Below are positions 7,426 through 14,761 of a DNA stretch of 17,949 nucleotides, in pieces. Both the position numbers and the translations under genes were made by a program. Origin of the DNA: Pseudomonadota bacterium (lineage in GTDB: Bacteria; Pseudomonadota; Alphaproteobacteria; Sphingomonadales; Sphingomonadaceae); the NCBI GenBank assembly GCA_023445495.1, contig JAEXLC010000326.1:1-17949 (forward strand), written 5' to 3'. The notes under the pieces were generated by a model. That model made no database searches and was not told where the DNA came from. It worked only from the letters and a program-made list of their open reading frames with translations. Position 1 is the first letter of the stretch. Each line of letters opens with the position of its first letter.

Positions 7426-8247
7426 GTGACCGCGGTTGCCTGGGTGGAAGCGCTCGCGGCCATGCTTGCCGCCGGGCTGGTGGCTGGATTTGCCGGCGGC
7501 CTGTTCGGCATCGGCGGCGGCTTTGTCGTCGTGCCGGCGCTGTTCGCGGTGCTGCCGCTGCTGGGCGGCAGCCCGGACGAGCTGGCGCATGTCGCGATCG
7601 GCACTTCGCTGGCGACGATCGTTGCGACATCGCTCCGGTCGGTCCACGCCCATGCCAAGCGCGGCGCGGTGGATTTCGAGGTGCTCCGAAGCTGGGCGCC
7701 ATGGATCGTGCTGGGGGTCGGCGGCGGGGTGCTGTTGGCGGCGCGGGTGCCGGGCGCCGGGCTGGCGGCGATCTTCGGAGCCGGCGTGCTGCTGATGGCG
7801 CTGCATTTCCTGTTCCCGCTGCTCGCCGGGCGCCAGCTGGCGACGGCCATGCCCGGCGGCGCGGCGCGGGCGGGGATCGCGGGCGGGCTGGGTGCCTTCT
7901 CGTCGCTGCTCGGCATTGGCGGCGGCACGATTGCGATCATCGTGATGACGCTGTGCGGCAAGTCGATCCACCGCGCGATCGCCACCGCTTCGGGCATCGG
8001 CGCGATCATCGCCATCCCCGGCGTGATCGGCTTTATCGCGATCGGGCTGGGCAAGCCGGGGCTGCCCTTCGGCTCGCTGGGCTTCGTCAACCTGCCGGCA
8101 GCGCTGGTCGTCACTTCGACCACGCTGATCTCTGCGCCCTGGGGCGTCGCCGCCGCGCATGCGCTCAGTCCCGCGCTGCTGCGCCGGATCTTCGGATTGT
8201 ACCTCGTGCTGATCGGGATCGTGATGATCCGCAACGGACTCAAATGA
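7426..8247 (+). CDS. sulfite exporter TauE/SafE family membrane protein
   Basis: This 273-residue integral membrane protein has two homologous halves. The first carries FAGGLFGIGGGFVVVPAL near residue 20, and the second carries GAFSSLLGIGGGTIAIIV near residue 160. The repeated LxGIGGG motif is diagnostic of the TauE/SafE (DUF81) family, which is implicated in export of sulfite, sulfoacetate or related small anions. The substrate here is unknown. GTG 7426 is chosen because AAGGAA lies 7-8 bases upstream and the first membrane segment follows directly. An in-frame ATG at 7297 would add 43 residues without family similarity. The stop overlaps an ATG of the next frame (ATGA at 8244-8247), and the aminotransferase gene follows at once, so the two are very likely one operon. 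Confidence 0.9.
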   Translation: MTAVAWVEALAAMLAAGLVAGFAGGLFGIGGGFVVVPALFAVLPLLGGSPDELAHVAIGTSLATIVATSLRSVHAHAKRGAVDFEVLRSWAPWIVLGVGGGVLLAARVPGAGLAAIFGAGVLLMALHFLFPLLAGRQLATAMPGGAARAGIAGGLGAFSSLLGIGGGTIAIIVMTLCGKSIHRAIATASGIGAIIAIPGVIGFIAIGLGKPGLPFGSLGFVNLPAALVVTSTTLISAPWGVAAAHALSPALLRRIFGLYLVLIGIVMIRNGLK

Positions 8248-8258
8248 AGGAGGCGAAG

Positions 8259-9377
8259 ATGGTCGAGCTTTCGAGACGGACGCTGATCCGCGGCGGTGCC
8301 GCAACCGCGGCCTGCGCCGCATTCCCGCCGCGCCTTGCCTATGCGGCCTCGGGCGCGGAGGCGCCGCTGTTCGGGCCGGCGGCCGATATCGCGCTGCTCT
8401 CGCGCAACGAGAACCCCTATGGCCCGGCGCCGAGCGCGATCGCGGCGATCGCCGAATGGTCGGCCAAGGGGTGCTATTACGCCGACACCGCCGCCCGCAA
8501 GCTGACCGCGATGATCGCCGAGCGCTTCGGGGTGACGCCGGACCATGTCGCGTTGGGCAGCGGTTCTACCGAAGTGCTGAGCGCGGCGGGGCTGGCGCTG
8601 AAGGGGAAAGGCGCGATCCTCTGCCCCGAGCTGTTCTGGGATACGACCGCCCTCTATGCCGAGGCCAAGGGCGCGACGCTGAAGCGGGTGGCGCTCAAGC
8701 CGGACCTGGACATCGATCTCGATGCGATGGCGGCGGCGGTCGGACCCGATGTCGGACTCGTCCATATCTGCAACCCGAACAACCCGACCGGGCGGCTGCT
8801 CGACGGCGACGCGATGCGGGCATTCGTCCGCAAGGTCGGGCCGAGCGCGACCGTGCTGGTCGACGAGGCCTATATGGAGCTGACCGACAAGCCCGACTAC
8901 AGCTCGGTCTCGGCGCTGGTGAAGGAGGGGCATAACCTGCTCGTCTGCCGCACCTTCTCCAAAATCTACGGCATGGCGGGACTGCGCGTCGGCTTCGCGA
9001 TCGGCCAGCCCGAGACGATCGCGACGATCCGCAAGTACGAGATGAGCTTTGGCGGCAATACCGCGGGCCTGGCCGCCGCGATCGCCTCGTACAACGACAC
9101 GGCGTTCACCGGCTTCTCGAAGAACCGGATCCTGGAGGGGCGCGGGCTGATCCTCGACGCGGTGAAGAAGGCGGGGCTGACCGCCGCGCCGAGCCAGGCG
9201 AACTTCGTCTATGTGAAGGTGCCCGATGCCGATGCGGTGCAGAAGGCGATGGCCGCGAAGGGCATCCAGATCCGCGGCGCCTATGGCAAATGGTCGCAAT
9301 GGTCGCGTGTCTCGACCGGCAGGATCGAGGATGTGAAGCGCTATGCCGCCGCGCTGCCCGAGGTGGTTGGCGCCTGA
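8259..9377 (+). CDS. HisC-like PLP-dependent aminotransferase with twin-arginine signal peptide
   Basis: This 372-residue fold-type I aminotransferase resembles histidinol-phosphate aminotransferase. Conserved elements are RNENPYGP (residues 49-56), GSGSTEVLSA (100-109), NPNNPTG (172-178), VDEAY with PLP-contacting D202, and RTFSKIYGMAGLRVGF with the Schiff-base lysine K235. Unusually for this fold, it begins MVELSRRTLIRGGAATAACA and continues to an LAYAA site near residue 30. This has the form of a Tat signal (RR at 6-7, hydrophobic core, Ala-x-Ala end), so export of the folded, cofactor-loaded enzyme to the periplasm is predicted. ATG 8259 has AAGGAGG five bases upstream; ATG 8244 is an in-frame alternative adding five residues ahead of the same signal. 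Substrate is unknown; a housekeeping histidine role is unlikely if the protein is exported. Confidence 0.88.
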   Translation: MVELSRRTLIRGGAATAACAAFPPRLAYAASGAEAPLFGPAADIALLSRNENPYGPAPSAIAAIAEWSAKGCYYADTAARKLTAMIAERFGVTPDHVALGSGSTEVLSAAGLALKGKGAILCPELFWDTTALYAEAKGATLKRVALKPDLDIDLDAMAAAVGPDVGLVHICNPNNPTGRLLDGDAMRAFVRKVGPSATVLVDEAYMELTDKPDYSSVSALVKEGHNLLVCRTFSKIYGMAGLRVGFAIGQPETIATIRKYEMSFGGNTAGLAAAIASYNDTAFTGFSKNRILEGRGLILDAVKKAGLTAAPSQANFVYVKVPDADAVQKAMAAKGIQIRGAYGKWSQWSRVSTGRIEDVKRYAAALPEVVGA

Positions 9378-9406
9378 GATTCTGGGGAGGGCGGGGCGCG
9401 CCGGGC

Positions 9407-9862
9407 TCAGTCCGGCAGCGTCTCGCCCAATTTGTCATATTGCAGGCTGATCCCGTGGAAGCGGGAGCCATTGTCCTCATAGCCGTCGAGATAGATGCCA
9501 TGCTCGGTATGGAGCAGGCGGGTGCCGGTGCCGTCCGGCTGGAGCTCGATCGAGCAGAGGCTCACCGAGATCGGCTTGCCGTTGAGCTTCATGCGATAGG
9601 CATAGACGATGCGGCTGTCGGGCACGATGTCGTGATAGGAGGCGTCGAAGCGGGTCACCGTGCCGCTCTTCCACTGGCCCTCCAGATGCTCGGTACCGCC
9701 GACGCGGAAGTCGAAATGGCGATCGACCATGTCCCACAGCTCGTTCGGGCCCGAGAACCAGCGCGCCTTGCCGTCCTCGCTGGCGAAGGCGGCGAAAACC
9801 CTGGCCGGCGCCTGCTTGAAGCGGCGCTCGATGACGAACTTGTCGTGGACGGCTTCGGCCAT
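9407..9862 (-). CDS. SRPBCC / AHSA1-type ligand-binding domain protein
   Basis: This 151-residue protein begins MAEAVHDKFVIERRFKQAPARVFAAFAS. It contains KARWFSGPNELW, then FRVGGTEHLEGQW and LLHTEHGIYLDG, which together mark the START-like SRPBCC fold of the AHSA1 (activator of Hsp90 ATPase-like) group. Members bind hydrophobic ligands in a deep cavity; the ligand here is unknown. AGGAGA about 8 bases upstream of ATG 9862 sets the start. The ArsR gene ends just 2 bases upstream, so the pair is co-transcribed. ArsR plus SRPBCC is a recurrent operon type in proteobacteria and actinobacteria, in which the regulator usually controls the pair. A longer frame to 9949 runs inside the arsR gene and is rejected. 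Confidence 0.9.
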   Translation of the reverse strand: MAEAVHDKFVIERRFKQAPARVFAAFASEDGKARWFSGPNELWDMVDRHFDFRVGGTEHLEGQWKSGTVTRFDASYHDIVPDSRIVYAYRMKLNGKPISVSLCSIELQPDGTGTRLLHTEHGIYLDGYEDNGSRFHGISLQYDKLGETLPD

Positions 9863-9864
9863 GC

Positions 9865-10191
9865 TCAATTCTCCTGGTCCTGCGCGTCGAGGAATTTGGC
9901 GAGGCGGTCGTATCGCGCCTCGGTCGCGCGGCGGCGCTCGATGATCCATTGCTCGACTGCCGCCAGCGCCAGCGGCTCGAGCGTGCAGGTGCGGACGCGG
10001 CCCTGCTTCTCGGTGCGGACCAGCCCGGCGCCTTCGAGGACGCGGACATGCTGGAGGAAGCTCGGCATCGCCATGGTGAAGCCCGACGCGAGATCGCTGA
10101 CGCTGGCCGGGCCTTCGCCCAGCCGCTCGACCACCGCCCGGCGGGTGGGATCGGCAAGCGCGGCGAAGGCGGCGTCGATTTGGTTAGGCAT
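9865..10191 (-). CDS. ArsR-family winged-helix transcriptional regulator
   Basis: This 108-residue protein begins MPNQIDAAFAALADPTRRAVVERL, the typical start of an ArsR/SmtB-type repressor. The helix-turn-helix follows as PASVSDLASGFTMAMPSFLQHVRVLEGAGLV, shown here in outline, at about residues 28-58, and a wing follows in RTEKQGRVRTCTL. No cysteine metal site such as CxC is visible, which fits the non-metal subgroup paired with SRPBCC proteins. The start codon lies within a perfect palindrome (10183-10200), so autorepression is likely. The gene runs directly into the SRPBCC gene with a 2-base gap. There is no Shine-Dalgarno sequence upstream, which raises the possibility of a leaderless mRNA. 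Confidence 0.92.
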   Translation of the reverse strand: MPNQIDAAFAALADPTRRAVVERLGEGPASVSDLASGFTMAMPSFLQHVRVLEGAGLVRTEKQGRVRTCTLEPLALAAVEQWIIERRRATEARYDRLAKFLDAQDQEN

Positions 10192-10200
10192 GTGCCTAAC
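10183..10200. promoter_or_regulatory. ArsR-type operator palindrome covering the arsR start codon
   Basis: GTTAGGCA-TG-TGCCTAAC is a perfect 18-base palindrome (8-base arms, 2-base centre). On the minus strand the arsR ATG (10191-10189) lies in its middle. TTAGGC-type palindromes are plausible ArsR-family operators. On the minus strand CATTAG (10205-10200) could serve as a -10 element, which would put the transcription start within a base or two of the ATG. This reading is an inference from spacing. Confidence 0.7.
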
Positions 10201-10233
10201 TAATGCGCGTAGCCCGTCCCCGGCAAGTCCAAA

Positions 10234-11169
10234 TCAATAGCCGGCGGCGAGATCGACTTCGTTCTTCAGCGGACGCCCCTCGGCGAATGCGTTGACGTTC
10301 TCGACGAACAGGGCCGCGGCGCGGAGGAACATGCGGGTCTGGCTGCGGCCCGATAGGTGCATCGAGTGGATGACGTTGGGCGTCGTCCACAGCGGATGCT
10401 CGGGCGGCAATGGCTCGGGCGTGACGGTGTCGAGAAAGGCACCGGCGATGCGCCGCCTGGTGCAGGCCTCGATCAGCGCGTCCTGGTCGATCAGCTCGCC
10501 GCGGCCGACATTGATGATCCAGGCGCTCGGCTTCATCGCCGCCAGTTCCTCGGCACCGATCATCGCCCGGCTCTGGTCGGTCGCGGGCGCGGCGAGGAAC
10601 ACCCAGTCGGTCTCGGGCAGGAGCGCGCGCCAGGCATCCGGGCCCACCGTGCCTTCGGCGCCGGAACGGGTGACGCCGGTCACTTCCACGCCGAAGCCCC
10701 GCAGCCGTTCGCCGATCAGCCTGCCGATCGTGCCATAGCCGACCACCAGCGCCTTGCTCTCGAACAGCTCGAGCTTGCCGGGCGCATCCGTCGGCCATTC
10801 GTGGCGGTCGGCGGCGCGGACGACCTGGTCGAAGCGCTTGGCGGCGACCAGCGCGCCCATCACTGCATATTCGGCGACGGTATGGGCATTGACCCCGCTG
10901 CCATTGGTCACCCGCGTGCCGCGCTCGCGCAGCAGCCCGGTGTCGAGCATGTCGAGCCCGGCATAGATGGTCGACAGCCATTGCAGCCGCGTCGCGGCGG
11001 CGACATTCTCCGCCCAGACTTGCGGATTATTGTGATCGAGCCAGGCGATATCGGCATCTGCGACCGCCGCGCGGGCTTCCTCGGGGGTTGCGAACCAGAC
11101 AATATCGAGGCCCGCCGGCAGATGCGGCTCGACGAGCGGGCGAGCCAGGGCTGGGAGCACGGCTTTCAT
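10234..11169 (-). CDS. D-isomer-specific 2-hydroxyacid dehydrogenase
   Basis: This 311-residue NAD(P)-dependent oxidoreductase interconverts a 2-oxoacid and a D-2-hydroxyacid. The Rossmann motif is ALVVGYGTIGR, with glycines at 144, 146 and 149. The catalytic triad of the family is visible as R223 in NVGRGELID, E252 in TPEPLPPEHPLW, and H271 in IHSMHLSGRS. The last motif differs from the more common TPHxAG or TPHxSG form. Length and domain order match the glyoxylate/hydroxypyruvate reductase-like branch, but the substrate cannot be read from sequence. It stands alone on the minus strand, with 42 bases to the arsR start downstream and 137 bases to the unknown gene upstream. Confidence 0.92.
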   Translation of the reverse strand: MKAVLPALARPLVEPHLPAGLDIVWFATPEEARAAVADADIAWLDHNNPQVWAENVAAATRLQWLSTIYAGLDMLDTGLLRERGTRVTNGSGVNAHTVAEYAVMGALVAAKRFDQVVRAADRHEWPTDAPGKLELFESKALVVGYGTIGRLIGERLRGFGVEVTGVTRSGAEGTVGPDAWRALLPETDWVFLAAPATDQSRAMIGAEELAAMKPSAWIINVGRGELIDQDALIEACTRRRIAGAFLDTVTPEPLPPEHPLWTTPNVIHSMHLSGRSQTRMFLRAAALFVENVNAFAEGRPLKNEVDLAAGY

Positions 11170-11195
11170 CGGGCGAGCCCCAAACCTGCCGGATC

Positions 11196-11295
11196 CAGCT
11201 GCCGTTTCCGCATTACCCTGCTCCTTATTGCTCTGGCCCGTATCTGGCGAAGGCAGGCGGAGGGACGCAAGGGCAAGGTTGCGGAAATCCAGCTG
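11196..11295. repeat. imperfect inverted repeat flanking a 67-base core
   Basis: CAGCTGCCGTTTCCGCA (11196-11212) and TGCGGAAATCCAGCTG (11280-11295) are inverted copies that match at CAGCTG and at TTTCCGCA, with a short mismatch between. They bracket 67 bases in the gap between the dehydrogenase start and the unknown gene's stop. The arrangement could be a long-range hairpin at the end of the unknown gene, or a small palindromic element. No target-site duplication is seen, and no gene lies in 11170-11306. Confidence 0.4.
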
Positions 11296-11306
11296 CCCGG
11301 CCCAGC

Positions 11307-12428
11307 CTATTTACGGATCGCATAGCTGTCGAAGATCGCGTCGAGCTCCCGCTTCTGGCGTTCATTGGTGGCGCGTATCAGCTGCGCGCAGGCGCTGAGT
11401 GCCACGTTTTCGCACTTGTCACGGACGTCCTCCTGCTCCTCGGGATGCCGGGAATAGGCGGCGCCATAGGCCTGCTTGTAGCCCGGCCGCATGTCGCGGA
11501 ACGGCTGATACCAGTGAAGCCAGGGATCGATCTTGTTGCGAACCTGCCTGGCGGCGAAATCCGCGCGCGCGAGCGCGTTCACGGCATTGATATAGCGCTC
11601 CTTTGCTGCATCCAGGTTCTTCTGGAGGCTCGGCGGAACGAGGGGCGCCAACAGGTCGTCGTCGCCGACCTTCTTGTCCTTCGCCGCCTTCTTTGCCCGC
11701 GATGCCGCCTGCCAGCGTTCCCAGGCGCCATCGGCGGCCTTGTGCAGATCATCGATCCGGCGAAACGCATCCTCCAGCTTCGCGTGCAGCACGTCGACAT
11801 TGTCGTTGACGATGACGTCGTCCTCCATCCGCGCGATGCGCACCAGGATCTCCGCTACCGGCGCGTCCACGCCGCCCAGCGCGGGGTGCGGCTGCACGGC
11901 CTCGGCGACGGCGTGCATCGCCAGGCGATATGCGGTGAACGCCTCGCCATAGGCCGCGATCGCGCCGACATCTTCGTTCTGGTCGTGGGTTGCACGCTCA
12001 AGGCGTTCGCGGCGCCGCGCCTCCGCATCGTCCCGGGCAATTTGCTCGGCCGTCGGCGCGGATGTTGCGGCCGCCCGATCGGCACCCTGGCCGGACCGCG
12101 GCGCGCCGCCCCCCGAACCGCCGGAGCTTCCCTCGACACGATAACGCCGGACGATGTCGTTCATGCGCTGTACGATCGCCATGCAGGCAGCGGGACCGGT
12201 GGCCGCCTGTGCCGCGTCATAGTCGAGCTGCAACTGGTCGTTCACCTCCGAAGGCGTGGAGGAGGGCAGCGCCGAGATATCGTCCGCCGTCTGCTGCAGG
12301 GCCGCAGCGCAATCCGGCGCGAAAAGCGGTGCCGCATGCGCCCAGCCGAGGGCGCCAGCTTGTGGAGCGGCGAGAAAAGCCAGAAGCGCGGAAATGCCGG
12401 CGGTGTGCGTGCGGTTCGATCGGAGCAT
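11307..12428 (-). CDS. secreted protein of unknown function
   Basis: I do not recognise this 373-residue protein. The N-terminus MLRSNRTHTAGISALLAFLA has a basic start and a hydrophobic core, with possible signal-peptidase sites after A26 or after A32 (AHA), so export to the periplasm is likely. A mature region with C40 and C82 is followed by a Gly/Ser-rich linker at about 100-113. A long charged helical segment follows, rich in Ala, Arg, Glu and Asp, at about 125-330. The C-terminal part has C339 and C347. The four cysteines in two pairs would suit disulfides in the periplasm. There is no lipobox, catalytic motif or transmembrane helix beyond the signal. The ribosome-binding site ahead of ATG 12428 is weak. 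A scaffold or envelope role is only a guess. Confidence 0.75.
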   Translation of the reverse strand: MLRSNRTHTAGISALLAFLAAPQAGALGWAHAAPLFAPDCAAALQQTADDISALPSSTPSEVNDQLQLDYDAAQAATGPAACMAIVQRMNDIVRRYRVEGSSGGSGGGAPRSGQGADRAAATSAPTAEQIARDDAEARRRERLERATHDQNEDVGAIAAYGEAFTAYRLAMHAVAEAVQPHPALGGVDAPVAEILVRIARMEDDVIVNDNVDVLHAKLEDAFRRIDDLHKAADGAWERWQAASRAKKAAKDKKVGDDDLLAPLVPPSLQKNLDAAKERYINAVNALARADFAARQVRNKIDPWLHWYQPFRDMRPGYKQAYGAAYSRHPEEQEDVRDKCENVALSACAQLIRATNERQKRELDAIFDSYAIRK

Positions 12429-12535
12429 GGAAGGCCCTGCGGTGAAAACTCACCACGCGCCTTCGACCCTGCACGATCAATGGGAACGCCGTTGCGACCG
12501 GGCCGGCCCTGCCTGCGTCACATCGCGACGATCCG

Positions 12536-13969
12536 TCAGCCGAGCGCCGGCTTCCAGTCCCAGCCGAGCGGATCGCCGTCCATGACTTCCACGCCGGCGG
12601 CGGCCAGCGCGTCGCGGATCGTGTCCGAACGCTGGAAGTCCTTTACCAGCCGCGCTTCCTTGCGCTCGACGAGGCGATCCCCGATCTCTTCGGCGGTGAT
12701 CGTCGCATTGGCCGGGCGAACGCGCAGCTCCTCGCGGGTCAGCTCCAGCAGGCGCAGGCCGAGCACGGCGTCGAACGCGGCGAGACCGGCGAGCCGGTCG
12801 GCGGGGGACAGCTTCTTCTCCGCGAGCATCTCGTCGAGCGCCGGCAGCGCCCTGGGCGTGTTGAGATCGTCCGACACCGCTTCGTCGAGCCGTTCCAGCC
12901 AGCTGGCCGGCGCCGTGCCTTCGCCCTCGGCGCGGGCCTTGAGCGCGCTGACCGTCATCACGAGGCGCTTGAGGCGGGTGAGGGCGGCGGCAAGGTTCTC
13001 GGCCGAGAATTCCAGCTCGCTGCGATACTGGGCCGAGAGGCACATCAGGCGATAGGCGAGCGGATGCACCCCCGCGTCGATCAGCGATTGCAGCGTGGTG
13101 AAGCCGCCCTTGGACTTGGACATCTTGCCCTGGCGATCGACCAGGAAGTTGTTGTGCATCCAGAAATGCGAGCCGGTATCCGAGCAGCCGCAGAAGGCCT
13201 GGTTCTGCGCGATTTCGTTGGGGTGGTGGATCTCGCGGTGATCGATGCCGCCGGTGTGGATGTCGAAGGGGGCACCGAGATACTTGATGCTCATCACCGA
13301 GCATTCGAGGTGCCAGCCCGGCGCGCCCTTGCCCCAGGGGCTGTCCCATTCCATCTGGCGCTGCTCGCCCTGTGGCGACTTGCGCCAGATCGCGAAGTCC
13401 TGCGGATGGCGCTTGCCCGCCACCGGATCGATCCGCCCTTCGGCGGCGTCGTCCTGGTTGCCGGCGAGACGGCCGTAGTCGGGTACGCTCGTGGTGTCGA
13501 AATACAGGCCCGACTCGAGCTCGTAGCAATGCTCGGGCGCGATCTTCTCGGCGAAGTCGATCATCTCGGCGATGTGATCGGTCGCGACCGACCAGCGCGT
13601 CGGCTGGCGGATGTTGAGATCGGCGATGTTCTGCTTGAACGCCGCGGTATAGTGGGCGGCGATGTCCCAGATGCTCTTCGCCTGGGCCTTGGCCGCCGCT
13701 TCCATCTTGTCGTCACCGGCATCGGCGTCGCTGGTCAGATGGCCGACATCGGTGATGTTGATGACATGGGTGAGGGGATAGCCCTTCCAGGTCAGCACCC
13801 GGCTCAGCGTGTCGGTGAAGACATAGGCGCGCAGATTGCCGAGATGGGCATAGTTGTAGACCGTCGGCCCGCACGAATAGACGCGCACGCCCTGTTCGGG
13901 GTCGAGCGGCTGGAAGGCCTCCAGGCTGCGGGTGAGCGAATTGTAGAGCGTGAGTTGGGCGCCGGTCAT
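12536..13969 (-). CDS. cysS: cysteinyl-tRNA synthetase
   Basis: This class I synthetase charges tRNA-Cys. The 477-residue product is of normal length. The HIGH-type motif is HLGN at 42-45, the KMSKS motif is at 282-286, and the catalytic zinc ligands are visible as C33, C223, H248 and E252, matching the E. coli spacing. GWHLECS and HTGGIDHREIHHPNE are strong family signatures. ATG 13969 starts MTGAQLTLYNSLTR, as expected, but no Shine-Dalgarno is present: the bases just ahead read CCTCCGGG. Translation may depend on coupling or on an unstructured start. Two small genes and tRNA-Cys lie upstream on the same strand, and a 38-base gap separates cysS from the nearer one. Confidence 0.97.
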   Translation of the reverse strand: MTGAQLTLYNSLTRSLEAFQPLDPEQGVRVYSCGPTVYNYAHLGNLRAYVFTDTLSRVLTWKGYPLTHVINITDVGHLTSDADAGDDKMEAAAKAQAKSIWDIAAHYTAAFKQNIADLNIRQPTRWSVATDHIAEMIDFAEKIAPEHCYELESGLYFDTTSVPDYGRLAGNQDDAAEGRIDPVAGKRHPQDFAIWRKSPQGEQRQMEWDSPWGKGAPGWHLECSVMSIKYLGAPFDIHTGGIDHREIHHPNEIAQNQAFCGCSDTGSHFWMHNNFLVDRQGKMSKSKGGFTTLQSLIDAGVHPLAYRLMCLSAQYRSELEFSAENLAAALTRLKRLVMTVSALKARAEGEGTAPASWLERLDEAVSDDLNTPRALPALDEMLAEKKLSPADRLAGLAAFDAVLGLRLLELTREELRVRPANATITAEEIGDRLVERKEARLVKDFQRSDTIRDALAAAGVEVMDGDPLGWDWKPALG

Positions 13970-14007
13970 CCCGGAGGCATTAGCGGCTCGCGCCCCGGCT
14001 GCAAGCC

Positions 14008-14307
14008 TCAGGCGGGCTCAGGCACCGCCTCGACAGCCTGTTCCAGCGCGGCGCGGACCATCGCGTTCCAGACCAGCGCGGGATCGTCACCCGCTTCGCG
14101 CCCGGCCTCGACCATCTCGCGAGTCGGCTCGCGCAGGGTGCGCAGGATCGCCATCGCCCGCTCGACCTCGACGGGCCAGATGCGCTCGACCATGATCCCG
14201 ACCGGCTCCCCCGGCTCCTCGAAAGCCTCACCATTGGGGCTCAGCATCTCGGCGGCGATCACGCGGGCGATCCGCTCGACGGGCGAGGTAACGGAAACAT
14301 CGGTCAT
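14008..14307 (-). CDS. small acidic protein of unknown function
   Basis: This 99-residue protein begins MTDVSVTSPVERIARVIAAE and is predicted to be mostly helical. It is acidic, with many Glu and Arg pairs, for example LREPTREMVEAGREAGDD, and ends in a Pro/Glu tail. AGGAG lies 5 bases ahead of ATG 14307, a good ribosome-binding site, so it is probably a real gene. It has no signal peptide, cysteine or membrane segment. It sits 38 bases upstream of cysS on the same strand and may share its transcript. I do not recognise a family. Confidence 0.75.
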   Translation of the reverse strand: MTDVSVTSPVERIARVIAAEMLSPNGEAFEEPGEPVGIMVERIWPVEVERAMAILRTLREPTREMVEAGREAGDDPALVWNAMVRAALEQAVEAVPEPA

Positions 14308-14382
14308 AAGCGCTCCTGTTCGCGGAGTTCAGACCCGCGGGAACGCACGAACCAGCGGAGAGGTTCAGGCGGGCAGGGAAGT

Positions 14383-14601
14383 TCAGGCTGCGAGCGCCGC
14401 CTCGCCCTGCCGGCGGATAAGTCCGTTGCCGGAACTTCCCCCCGCCATCAGCGGCAGCGCCGTCGCGCAAAAGGCGCACTCGGCGGTCAGCCGTCCGATG
14501 ACCCAATGAGATCCCCCGCAACCCGGGCAATAATTCTGCTGCTGCGGACGATACGCGACACGATAGCCGGTAAGAGCGTGTCGGATGCCGAAATCGTACA
14601 T
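14383..14601 (-). CDS. small zinc-ribbon protein
   Basis: This 72-residue protein has one clear feature: C25-P-G-C28-G and, 13 residues later, C42-A-F-C45, a four-cysteine zinc ribbon of the CPxCG type. The N-terminal MYDFGIRHALTGYRVAYRPQ is basic, and the C-terminal tail is Gly/Ala-rich. GGGAGA lies 6 bases upstream of ATG 14601, which sets this start. The frame is open 39 codons further to 14718, but that part has no better start. It lies between tRNA-Cys and the small gene ahead of cysS. Such ribbons often bind nucleic acid or other proteins; its function is unknown. Confidence 0.72.
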   Translation of the reverse strand: MYDFGIRHALTGYRVAYRPQQQNYCPGCGGSHWVIGRLTAECAFCATALPLMAGGSSGNGLIRRQGEAALAA

Positions 14602-14761
14602 GCCTCGTCTCCCGATAATCAGGAGGTCAACGGCACGGAATCGTGATTTGTTCCGCATGCGGGTCGGTACGTAGCCGACGGACCGTGCGAATCCGTAGAT
14701 GAGTTGCAGGAAAGCCACACCGGCGCTGTCGGAGGTGACGCATCATGGCGGGGAAATGGAG

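Noticed and set aside
7214..7429. 71-codon open frame in the aroG-exporter gap, ending over the exporter start
   Set aside because: Its end overlapping the exporter GTG looked like coupling, but there is no ribosome-binding site, the product is a basic low-complexity stretch, and no family is recognisable.
7140..9299. 719-codon open frame on the minus strand
   Set aside because: It is antisense to the exporter and aminotransferase genes, which are clear by motif and ribosome-binding sites.
11088..13055. 655-codon open frame on the plus strand
   Set aside because: It crosses three minus-strand genes and their gaps and carries no recognisable domain.
14602..14718. 39-codon upstream extension of the zinc-ribbon gene
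   Set aside because: The frame is open, but the start at 14601 has a good ribosome-binding site and the extension shows no feature.
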